60,582 nt of DNA from Chroococcidiopsidaceae cyanobacterium YX2bin18 (GTDB taxonomy: Bacteria; Cyanobacteriota; Cyanobacteriia; Cyanobacteriales; Chroococcidiopsidaceae). Both the position numbers and the translations under genes were made by a program. Of this stretch, positions 9,020 through 17,178 are shown piece after piece (positions within the stretch are counted from its first letter, which is position 1; each line of letters starts with the position of its first letter). The stretch covers positions 1 through 60,582 of the forward strand of contig JAUJND010000018.1 of the NCBI GenBank assembly GCA_030446505.1. The letters run 5' to 3'. The notes beneath the pieces were generated by a model. That model saw only the letters and a program-made list of their open reading frames with translations. It searched no databases and was not told the DNA's origin.

Positions 9020-9047
9020 TAATGTTTTGCGCTCAGCCTTCGTTATA
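9020..9047 (+). promoter_or_regulatory. Promoter-like motif, copy 3
   Basis: AGCCTTCGTTATA with a TAATGT hexamer 15 bp upstream of CGTTA (9041-9045). It matches copy 1 in 22 of the 27 positions from the hexamer's left flank to CGTTA. No intact gene follows: the nearest ATG (9070) opens only five codons. Confidence 0.5.
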
Positions 9048-9247
9048 GAGAGAAAAAGCAAAGTTTTTGATGAAGGCTGTGCTTTAGTTTTGGCAAACGT
9101 CAGGTCTATTGTCTTATTTACCCTAAACAATTTTAGTGTGTTAATGGAGTTACAAATAACATACTCAAAATTGTTGACAACTCTTGGCTTATTGTTAACA
9201 GTTGTATTTGATGGTAAGAGAATTCGTAATAAACAATTTTTAGATAC

Positions 9248-9328
9248 TTAGATGCTGATTTACATAATCCACGTAATGGTGCCGTTGTTCAATTGTGGCA
9301 ATATACTGGCATCAATAACCAATGGTGA
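9248..9328 (+). pseudogene. C-terminal remnant of a ricin-type beta-trefoil lectin domain
   Basis: The frame LDADLHNPRNG followed by VVQLWQYTGINNQW and TGA (9326-9328) has the classic ricin-repeat pattern: a D-containing start, NG turn, VQLW and a terminal QW. Only the last of three expected repeats is present, so the rest of the gene has been lost. It lies 200 bp after motif copy 3 and may be the end of the gene once served by that copy. Because it is short, the call is tentative. Confidence 0.5.
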
Positions 9329-9794
9329 ATAAAGCGGTCGTAGATTTCACTTGAAAATATTAGTGGGGTAGCACCCAATTGACTCTGACAAAACATCAAG
9401 TGTAGATTCAATCAAACTTACTGGAAAAACACCACATCCGACAAAAAGTTTCAAAAATAACTAAAATCGTTACCACCCGTAGAAGTTGATTGCAGCAGGT
9501 AGAAATTTGAGAAGACTTGGCATTACGTAGCAGTTTTTCTGGCATGGATCTAATTGGGGTTGAGCCGAGATATATGCAAAGTAGTGCCATTTACATTTTT
9601 CTGACATGAAATTGGATTTTCCGAGGCATTAGCAAAGATAAAACTCTATTTTCTAGTCCATATCACGTTTGCTAATTAACATTAGTAGACATCAGCAAAA
9701 CTTGGTTTTGGGGGTGTGTTGGCTGCGATCGCGGCGGTTAAAGTGAATTAATTCAGACTGCGATCGCTTCATCTACAACAACGCGGCGTTTAGG
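9329..9794. other. Intergenic stretch without a recognisable gene
   Basis: About 470 bp with two HIP1-type sites (near 9726 and 9762). A 60-codon minus-strand frame has no family features. No hairpin with a T-tail and no known gene remnant was seen. Confidence 0.5.
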
Positions 9795-10616
9795 TCATTT
9801 AGAAGGCTTAAAGCCAGAAAACTTGCAAATTGTATTAAATGGACAGTATCGGCAGTGGGAACCCGGAGTAGGGGGGAAAATTTTGCTGAATTTATCGTGA
9901 TCTTCTTGGTATTGGAGTACATCTTGCTGATGCTTATGGGCAACTGTCGCCAGTTGATTTTCAATTGCGTCTAATTGGCTAGAAGTGACACTGATCAATT
10001 CTGATTGCTTACACCGTTCCAAGTTATAAAATGAGGCAACTGCTTGTTGGTGGGGATAGAGATAACGAGCTGCTACTAGATAAACTAATGCCTGTCGCTC
10101 GTCAAATGCTGATCTACCTGTCTTGAAATCTAAAATGTGTAACGTTCGATCCTGTTCTGTAAAAACGCAGTCCATCGTGGCATATAACCGGAAGTGATAA
10201 TTCTTCTGGTCAATCAAAATTGGTCTGGGAAAACCTTCATCGCCACTAGTCAATTCAATAATGTGTTTCCCCTCTAAAACTGGGTCATCATGATAATTTT
10301 TCAGAATTTGAATCACGCGTTGCTGAACTTGATCACTTGATTTGCTTAATTTCAGCATTTGAGCGACTTGTTCTACACCATCTGGCTGGTTTAACAGCTG
10401 GCGATGGTGATGAAATTCATACACACCTTTTTGAGCCAGTAGACCGATCCGCTGGGGTGGGCTAGCTTGAGCCAAAAGCGCTTTGACTATTGGTTCTTTT
10501 TGCCGTGCTTTGATAAACCCCCGCTTCATTTGACAATGCCAGCGTTCTTGCCCTACGGCTGGGGCAATTAAAGACCAAAGGTGGTAGCTGGCGAAGGGTC
10601 GCCCAAAAATTGGCAT
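9795..10616 (-). CDS. PD-(D/E)XK superfamily nuclease with C-terminal cysteine cluster
   Basis: The protein has 273 residues. The nuclease core is visible as YATMDCVF (acidic metal ligand) followed by TLHILDFKTGRSAFDERQAL, the D-x-K pair of PD-(D/E)XK enzymes, with a downstream helix QALVYLVAARYLY. The C-terminus has GSHCRYCPFNTICKF, a C-x2-C-x5-C cluster that with an upstream Cys (DCVF or ERCKQ) could hold an iron-sulfur cluster, as in Cas4 and AddB-type nucleases. There is no CRISPR array or cas gene nearby, so a DNA repair or recombination role is more likely. The gene is divergent from the phosphohexomutase gene with 80 bp between them. No lesion is visible. Confidence 0.75.
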   Translation of the reverse strand: MPIFGRPFASYHLWSLIAPAVGQERWHCQMKRGFIKARQKEPIVKALLAQASPPQRIGLLAQKGVYEFHHHRQLLNQPDGVEQVAQMLKLSKSSDQVQQRVIQILKNYHDDPVLEGKHIIELTSGDEGFPRPILIDQKNYHFRLYATMDCVFTEQDRTLHILDFKTGRSAFDERQALVYLVAARYLYPHQQAVASFYNLERCKQSELISVTSSQLDAIENQLATVAHKHQQDVLQYQEDHDKFSKIFPPTPGSHCRYCPFNTICKFSGFKPSK

Positions 10617-10696
10617 TGCTGAGGTTCAGTTAATAAAAACGCGAGAAAACTATCTTTATAGTTACATCGTGAAGCGAGAAGCTTCCTGTACTATTA

Positions 10697-12163
10697 ATGA
10701 TGAACAAAACACAGTGGCAAACGATGAGGATTAGTAGTAATTCCAGTAAGATCAAGTTTGGCACCGATGGGTGGCGAGGGATTATTGCCGATGACTTTAC
10801 TTTCCCCAATGTGCGGAAGGTGACGCGGGCGATCGCTAGTTATCTAGAAACAGCCTATTCTAAAGATAGACCGGTTCTTATTGCCTACGATACCCGCTTT
10901 TTGGCTGAAGAATTTGCCCGTAGCGCTGCCGAGGTACTAGCGGAGTTGGGTTGGACAGTAAAAATTACGGATCGGGATTGCCCCACGCCAGTAATTGCCT
11001 ACAACGCCCGTCACCTAAATTCAGCTGGGGCGCTGATGTTTACCGCCAGCCATAATCCTGCACCTTACTGTGGAATTAAGTATATTCCTGACTACGCTGG
11101 TCCTGCCACTCCAGAAATTACTGATACTATTGTGGCAAATATTGAAAGTGCCGATGAGCAGTTACCTAGCGGTAATGGGGCTGATAAAATTTCTACCTTT
11201 GATCCAAAACCAGAGTATATGAAATTTATTTATACTCTACTGGATGTAGACCGGATTCGTAGCGCCAATTTGAAAGTAAAGTACGACGCGCTTTATTCTA
11301 CTTCTCGCGGCTATTTGGATACAGTTTTACAGGAGTGTGGTTGCGCTCTAGAAACCTTTCACGCCTATCGAGATGTGCTGTTTGGCGGAGGAATGCCTGA
11401 ACCTAAAGGAGAACAGCTAGTTGAACTGGTGGAAGCGGTAAAGAAAGATCAAGCAGATTTGGGGTTGGCGACTGATGGAGATAGCGATCGCTTTGGTATT
11501 GTTGACGAACAAGGCAACGTCTTGACACCAAATACAGTCCTACTATTGTTGGCGCGTCACTTAATTAAAAACAAAGGCAAAACTGGGGCGATAGTCCGCA
11601 CTGTTGCTACTACTCACCTACTGGATAACTTTGCTGCTAAGAACGGGTTAGAAATTTACGAAACTCCAGTAGGCTTCAAGTACATCGGTGAGAAAATGCG
11701 CGAAACAGCAGTACTGATTGGTGGGGAAGAATCCGGCGGTTTAAGTGTAATTGGCCATATTCCGGAAAAAGATGGCATTTTGGCAGATATGCTCGTTGCT
11801 GAAGTAATCGCTTACGAAGGTAAACCGTTGAGTCAGCTAGTGGAAGAAGTAATCGCCGAAGCTGATGGTCCTTTATATAACCAACGATTGGATCTGCACT
11901 TAGACGATGCCCATAAAGCAGCTGTTATTGATACTTTTACTAAAAATCCACCAGCAGAAGTTGCCGGAATCAAAGTTAAAGAAGTAGGTCGTAAAGACGG
12001 CATCAAGCTTTACTTAGAAGACGGTAGCTGGATTCTCCTGCGTCCTTCAGGAACTGAACCGCTAATGCGCGTCTACCTGGAAACCAACTCTCCCGAAAAA
12101 CAAAAAAACATCGTGGAACAGATGGAATACATGATTCAACAGTTGCAACCAGTAGCAGCTTAA
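10697..12163 (+). CDS. Phosphoglucomutase/phosphomannomutase family protein
   Basis: This is a full-length alpha-D-phosphohexomutase of 488 residues. The N-terminal FGTDGWRG motif is near residue 17. The catalytic phosphoserine is S118 in TASHNP. The metal-binding loop is DGDSDR (D260, D262, D264). The sugar-binding loop GGEESGG is near 350, and the C-terminal phosphate-binding loop RPSGTEP is near 455. It interconverts sugar 1- and 6-phosphates and supplies precursors for glycogen, cell wall or exopolysaccharide. Whether glucose, mannose or glucosamine phosphate is preferred cannot be read from motifs. There are close ATGs at 10697 and 10700; the family core begins further in. No lesion is visible. 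Confidence 0.9.
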   Translation: MMNKTQWQTMRISSNSSKIKFGTDGWRGIIADDFTFPNVRKVTRAIASYLETAYSKDRPVLIAYDTRFLAEEFARSAAEVLAELGWTVKITDRDCPTPVIAYNARHLNSAGALMFTASHNPAPYCGIKYIPDYAGPATPEITDTIVANIESADEQLPSGNGADKISTFDPKPEYMKFIYTLLDVDRIRSANLKVKYDALYSTSRGYLDTVLQECGCALETFHAYRDVLFGGGMPEPKGEQLVELVEAVKKDQADLGLATDGDSDRFGIVDEQGNVLTPNTVLLLLARHLIKNKGKTGAIVRTVATTHLLDNFAAKNGLEIYETPVGFKYIGEKMRETAVLIGGEESGGLSVIGHIPEKDGILADMLVAEVIAYEGKPLSQLVEEVIAEADGPLYNQRLDLHLDDAHKAAVIDTFTKNPPAEVAGIKVKEVGRKDGIKLYLEDGSWILLRPSGTEPLMRVYLETNSPEKQKNIVEQMEYMIQQLQPVAA

Positions 12164-12252
12164 CAATTAGCGATTGGCAGTTAGAAATTATATTCAATGG
12201 ATAGACTGAAGAATATACGCCATTAAAAACTAACAGCTAATCGTTATCTAAA

Positions 12253-12526
12253 ATGAATTTTATTGCCAATCTGCTCACATCTCTGGTTATAGCTAGCTGG
12301 GTAGTGGCGATCGCCGTTCTTTCGCTTAAAAAATGTTACGCCAGTTTCTTTAAAGTTTCTAACTTACCAATCCATTCAATTGCCATTTTTCCTATTGCTA
12401 GCCCCTCAGCGCTAGCCTGGGAATGATTGTTACGTCACTAATTCAACCGTGGGTAACACTAGTCGCCAAGGCACTCAATCAGATGACTTGGATAACGCTT
12501 TTTCCTTCGACGATGAAGATCGGTAA
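12253..12526 (+). pseudogene. LapA/DUF1049-like small membrane protein, multiply frameshifted
   Basis: The family order is recovered only by changing frame three times. It starts at ATG 12253 with MNFIANLLTSLVIASWVVAI, continues in a second frame as NVTPVSLKFLTYQSIQLPF (after an A6 run near 12330), in a third as SLGMIVTSLIQPW, and ends in another as SDDLDNAFSFDDEDR with TAA at 12524. This is the two-helix LapA (lipopolysaccharide assembly protein A domain) layout with an acidic tail. The gene cannot give a full protein as written. It follows the phosphohexomutase gene by about 90 bp. Confidence 0.7.
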
Positions 12527-12554
12527 CGCTTGAGTGGGAAATGCGTTTTTGCAC

Positions 12555-13294
12555 TTACCAAAAGGCAAAAAAGTCGCGTTGATTCCAAAGGATTAACAAG
12601 CCGCTAGTGGTTACAAGGGCAATTACCAACTGCCGAAACTGTTGATCACTAATCTTTGCAGAGCTAGTTGCCCTATCCAATTGCCTGGAACAGCATTGCA
12701 ATGCCAATAACTAAACCATAACCAAGATAGGGCATAGTCAAGACTCCTAAAGCAGCGTAAGTAACTATTTTGGCAATATGTACCACTAATACATGGGCAG
12801 ATTTAGTAGCAATCATCTTTTCTTTGACCAAACCATAATTTAGGTAAAACGGATTTAGTACAGGACCAATGCTGCCGATGAGTCCTGAAAGAAAGGCATA
12901 CATAAAACTGTTTTCGGTAAAACCAGCGATGAACCTGAAAGGATTGTGCTTTTTTCCCGAACCCAAAACTAAAAACAGAACTAACAAGAAATAATCCCAG
13001 CAGGACTTGCAGCCATTGTAGTTGCGTCTGGGTAAATACAAATGAACCTAATACCGCTCCTGATATTGCTCCTGGCAAGTACCACCACGTCAACTGCCAA
13101 TCAATGTCCTGCCAAAATTGCCAAGCTCTCTGGAAGTTACCAAGTAGCATCCCCGTCGTCACAACTGGCGGGACGGCTTGCGGCTCCAGCAGGAAATTCA
13201 CCATCGGAATAATAATAAACGGACTGCCGCCACCAGCTAGGCTACTGATGAACCAGGCGATAAAACTTGCCAGCATTAATAGGGAAATGGTCAT
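12555..13294 (-). pseudogene. TauE/SafE family anion permease, frameshifted
   Basis: ATG 13294 opens MTISLLMLASFIAWFISSLA, then GGGSPFIIIPM and GMLLGNFQRAWQFW, typical of the N-terminal half of TauE/SafE (sulfite/sulfonate exporter-like) proteins. At a T6 run near 12950 the family sequence moves to another frame (HNPFRFIAGFTENSFMYAF ... GLVKEKMIATKS). Near 12650 it moves again to ISDQQFRQLVIALVTTSG and stops at TAA 12555-12557. About 245 residues in all is normal family length, so nothing large is missing and only single-base indels break it. The substrate is unknown. Confidence 0.8.
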
Positions 13295-13849
13295 AGCAGC
13301 ATAATTATTAGAAATATTAATAATACTAGAATTTACTTTCTGCTTTTGGTCTTTTGAGGCGAGAAACCCAATTCTTTTAGGCTGAAGATTTTAAACTTTA
13401 GACATTACTCAATATCCAGAACTAAACTGAAAGTTCAATCCGTTGCATATCAGTTTCAAGCAGCCAAGTGGTATTGAACTATTGCCAGACTGGCACGCGA
13501 TCGCGTGTAGTTAGACCACGACAACACCCCCAATGCCTTCGATAATACTGCCTAGAAAGATTACCTAACATCTTTTTAAAAGAATTACCTAACTGGAAGC
13601 TAGAGATAATTGCATTCGGATATTTAATTACTTTAAACACGGCTTAAACAAAGCACTTTTTATATAGTTTTTATAAAGTATAGAGCCGTAATTATACTGG
13701 CGATTAAGTACAAGCTTTAAAACTAAACTTAATATAGTTTTTATCCTAATTTTTTAGCCGTGTAGTACAGGTTGGTAAATGGGGTCTATTGTTCTAATGT
13801 TTCTATTCCCTTTCCAAATAAAACCTCGCTTCTACAGGCAAGCGATCGC
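13295..13849. other. Intergenic region upstream of the GGDEF gene
   Basis: About 550 bp of AT-rich sequence. Two copies of ATATAGTTTTTAT (near 13660 and 13734), each followed by a GCCGT stretch, form a short direct repeat that may hold promoter or binding elements. A HIP1-like site lies at 13497-13505. No gene remnant was recognised. Confidence 0.5.
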
Positions 13850-16466
13850 ATGACACTACCCAAAAAGCCACTACTGGCTATTGTTATAATTTTTGCTGGT
13901 CTGATTGGGGGTCTGTACACGGCTGCATCAACGATTTTATTGAATAGCCTCAAACAAGCAGAGGAACAATACACTCGTCAAGCTGTTGCAGGAGTTTTGG
14001 GTGCCTTTACTCAAACTCAAGATGACTTTAATTCTCGTTTTTCCGATTGGTCTGCGTGGGATGAGACTTACGCCTTTGTTAAAGATGCTAACAAAGCTTA
14101 CATTGAATCAAATCTTGCTATAGGGCAGCTGGTAAGTTTGAAGGTTCACTTAGCGCTAGTTATCCAGCCCTCTGGTCGGCTTGTTTATAGCGTAGGTCTT
14201 GACCGGACATCCCAGAAAAAAACCGCCATTCCAGCAGCGCTACGAGTCCACCTTTCTCCCCAAGACCGCCTGCTCCAACATTCCAACACAGAGAGTAATT
14301 TGGGGGGAATTATGCTTCTACCAGAAGGTCCAATGCTAATTAGCTCGCGACCTGTTTTGACCACTGAAGCCAAAGGACCGATTCGCGGGACGCTGATTTT
14401 TGGACGTTTTATAGGTGCATATGAAATTGCCAAGTTGTCCAAGATCAGCCGTCTGCCTCTTATCATGCATGGACTGAATGAAAAGAAACTGCCTCCTGAC
14501 TTTCAGGCAGTGCGTGACGAATTATCAGCAAGCAATCCAATTCTGATGCGTACACTCAGCGAGCAGACAATCGCTGGCTACGCACTGATACCAGATATTT
14601 ACGGCAAGCCTGCTGTATTATTACGGGTGGATGTTCCTAGAGATATATACCGCCAAGGTAAGACCAGCCTGAACTATCTGATTGGCTCAATTTTAGTATT
14701 AGGGTTGCTATTGGGCGGAGTCATTCTGCTGCTTTTGAGGCGATTGGTTCTGTCTCAGCGCCAGCACCGACAGAGCGAAAAACGCTACCGTACAGTAGTT
14801 AAACAGGCTGCTGAAGGCATTTTTCTGGTTGATGCTGACACCAAGCAGATTATTGAAATCAACGCCGCATTTAAGAATTTACTCGGATATACAGCCGCAG
14901 AGCTTTGCAAACTAACACTTTATGATGTCATTGCCGACAATTGGGAAAATATTGACCGTAATCTGCAACAAATTTTGACGGGAAATCACTTTAGAAGTGA
15001 AGGAAAATATCGCCGTCAGGATGGGCTTATTGTAGATGTCGAAGTCAATGCTATCCTAATTTCTGATAATGGTAGAAATGTTTTCTGTATTATTATTCAC
15101 GACATAACTAAGCGCAAACAAATTGAAGATCAATTACTGCATAATGCTTTGCACGATTCGCTGACAGGTTTAGCAAATCGGGCATTATTCATGGAGCGGC
15201 TAGACCATACAATCCAACTAAAAAAACGCCAGGAAGATTATACTTTTGCGGTGCTGTTTTTAGACCTTGATCGCTTTAAAGTGATCAATGACAACTTGGG
15301 GCATATGGTTGGAGATCAATTATTAATTGCGATCGCCCAAAGGCTCCAATTTTGCTTGCGTTCTAGCGATACCTTTGCGCGTTTAGGAGGGGATGAGTTT
15401 GCAATTCTTATTGAAGATAGCAATAATGTAACCCAAATTGTCGAGCGAATTCAACAACAACTCAACTTACCTTTCAACTTAAATGGGCAAGAGATATATG
15501 CTACTGCCAGCATAGGCGTGATTCTAAATACCACAGGTTACGATCAACCAGAGGCTCTCCTGCGTGATGCTGACACTGCCATGTATCGTGCCAAAGCAGG
15601 TGGTAAGGCACGCCATGAAGTATTCGATATATCTATGCATGACCAAGCAGTGGCACTTTTGCAGTTAGAGAATGACCTGCAACGGGCTGTGAAAACCTGC
15701 GAATTTCAGTTACATTACCAACCGATTGTGTTGCTAAAAAGTAACAAAATTATTGGGTTTGAGGCACTTGTGCGCTGGCAGCACCCGACTCGTGGTTTGA
15801 TTTCGATTTTATCCCCATAGCAGAAGATACTGGGCTGATTATCCCGTTAGGTTGGTGGGTGCTTCAAGAAGCCTGCCGTCAGCTGCGTGCTTGGCAGGTG
15901 CAATTTTTCACTTACCCACCTTTAACGATCAGCGTGAATCTTTCCGCTAAACAGTTCGCGCAACCTAATTTAGTTGAGCAGATTGCCCAAATTCTACACA
16001 AAACCAATCTAGAACCCTGTAATTTGAAGTTAGAGATTACCGAAAGTGTCTGATGGAAGCTCCTGAATCGGTAGCAGCTGTAATGCAGCAGATAAAAGCT
16101 TTGGGGGTTTCGTTATCTCTAGACGACTTTGGTACGGGTTATTCATCATTAAGTTATCTGCATCGTTTCCCCATCGATACTTTAAAGATTGACCGCTCCT
16201 TTGTTAGTGGCATAGATAATGGTTCAGAGAGTTGGGAAATTGTGCGGGCGATCGCAATGATGGCACACACTCTAGGTATGGATGTAATTGCAGAAGGGGT
16301 AGAAACAAAAGAGCAATTAGCCCGTATTAAAGCACTCAAATGTAAATATGTACAAGGATACTTCTTCTCTAAACCAGTAGATAGTGCAACAGCAAGTGAA
16401 TTGATTGCCCATAAACTTAGTAATGTGCATAATCAACTGGTTCTTGCAAATTTAAAACAAGCATGA
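13850..16466 (+). pseudogene. CHASE4-PAS-GGDEF-EAL protein with two frameshifts in the EAL domain
   Basis: ATG 13850 (MTLPKKPLLAIVIIFAGL) is a better start than a GTG 26 codons upstream. Order: TM helix; extracytoplasmic CHASE4 sensor (with DDFNSRFSDWSAWDETYAFV); second TM helix near 295; PAS domain (YRTVVKQAAEGIFLVDADTK); GGDEF domain with intact FARLGGDEF and an RSSD inhibitory-site motif five residues upstream. The EAL domain begins EALVRWQHPTRG, then shifts frame near 15800 (stop at 15818-15820), resumes as DFIPIAEDTGLIIPLGWW, and shifts again at ESV-stop near 16050, where one base is missing before LMEAPESV. The rest, including DDFGTGYSSL and DVIAEGVETKEQ, runs to 16466. The diguanylate cyclase half should be translatable; the phosphodiesterase half should not. 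Confidence 0.85.
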
Positions 16467-16674
16467 CTAAATAATTCATGGTTCAAGGTAAAAGCTCTGT
16501 GACTTAATTAATGTAAATAGAAAAACTACTTTAATCAATATCTCAAGCCCTCGTATTTATTAAGAAGTTTGTCTGGATGTTTCCTTCAGGATATAAGCTT
16601 CGGCGTGGAGTAAAAATTATGAATTATAAATTATTAATTATGAATTAGCCTAACTTGGTTTTGGTTGTAGAATC

Positions 16675-17016
16675 ATGGGCAGAGCTTCAAAAAAAGGCAT
16701 AACTGGAGATTTTGGTATCATGCTGCGATTACTTTGCGTGGCTACTACTTTAGCTGTCGCTGTCATTCCAGTAGTGACTAAAATTGCTTTTAGCCGTCCA
16801 ATATCTGCAAATTCTCAATATCCAGAAGTGCCAAAGTCTAACAATGCTGATCTGCCACTCTGCTACATCCAAACATCAGATGGCAAAATTTTGGATTTAC
16901 AGAAGTTATGCGGCAATCCTCCTACTAATACTTTTAATAAAAGTCCATCCAGCCGTGTTCCAAAAGCAAAGTTTCGTCGCGGATCGGGGAGTGGCTATGC
17001 TTCTGATAGTGTGTAA
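16675..17016 (+). CDS. Small exported hypothetical protein
   Basis: The ORF has 113 residues from ATG 16675; an in-frame ATG at 16714 is a possible alternative start. A hydrophobic segment (LLCVATTLAVAVIPVV) suggests a signal peptide or anchor. The mature part has CYIQTSDGKILDLQKLCG with two cysteines that could form a disulfide, a pattern I associate with short cyanobacterial secreted proteins of unknown role. The tail is basic and Gly/Ser-rich. It is a stand-alone gene with a strong terminator overlapping its stop. Confidence 0.65.
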   Translation: MGRASKKGITGDFGIMLRLLCVATTLAVAVIPVVTKIAFSRPISANSQYPEVPKSNNADLPLCYIQTSDGKILDLQKLCGNPPTNTFNKSPSSRVPKAKFRRGSGSGYASDSV

Positions 17017-17043
17017 CTGCTTGCTATAAAAAAGCAGTTTTTT
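17015..17043 (+). terminator. Intrinsic terminator of the small exported protein gene
   Basis: AACTGCTT (17015-17022) pairs with AAGCAGTT (17032-17039) and is followed by a run of six Ts (17038-17043). Confidence 0.8.
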
Positions 17044-17093
17044 GAACTAGAGTAGCAGTCAAATTTTGTAGTTCTTCTTGAGTAAGCCTAAAA

Positions 17094-17129
17094 AACAGGG
17101 CTAGTAATTGTAATTATGCTAGCCCTGTT
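17094..17129. terminator. Hairpin between convergent genes
   Basis: AACAGGGCTAG (17094-17104) and CTAGCCCTGTT (17119-17129) form a perfect 11-bp stem with AT-rich flanks on both sides. It lies between a plus-strand gene ending at 17016 and a minus-strand gene ending at 17179, so it probably acts for the minus strand or both. Confidence 0.7.
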
Positions 17130-17178
17130 AATTTTAATTAAGGGAAGGTTTACTTAGTTTTAGCAGAGATATTGCTAG

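Noticed and set aside
8958..9251. 97-codon ORF on the plus strand
   Set aside because: It runs through the sigma remnant and promoter-like motif copy 3 and has no protein features; the structures beneath it explain the sequence better.
9795..10616. Cas4 of a CRISPR system
   Set aside because: The nuclease has Cas4-like cysteines, but no repeat-spacer array or other cas gene is present in the window.
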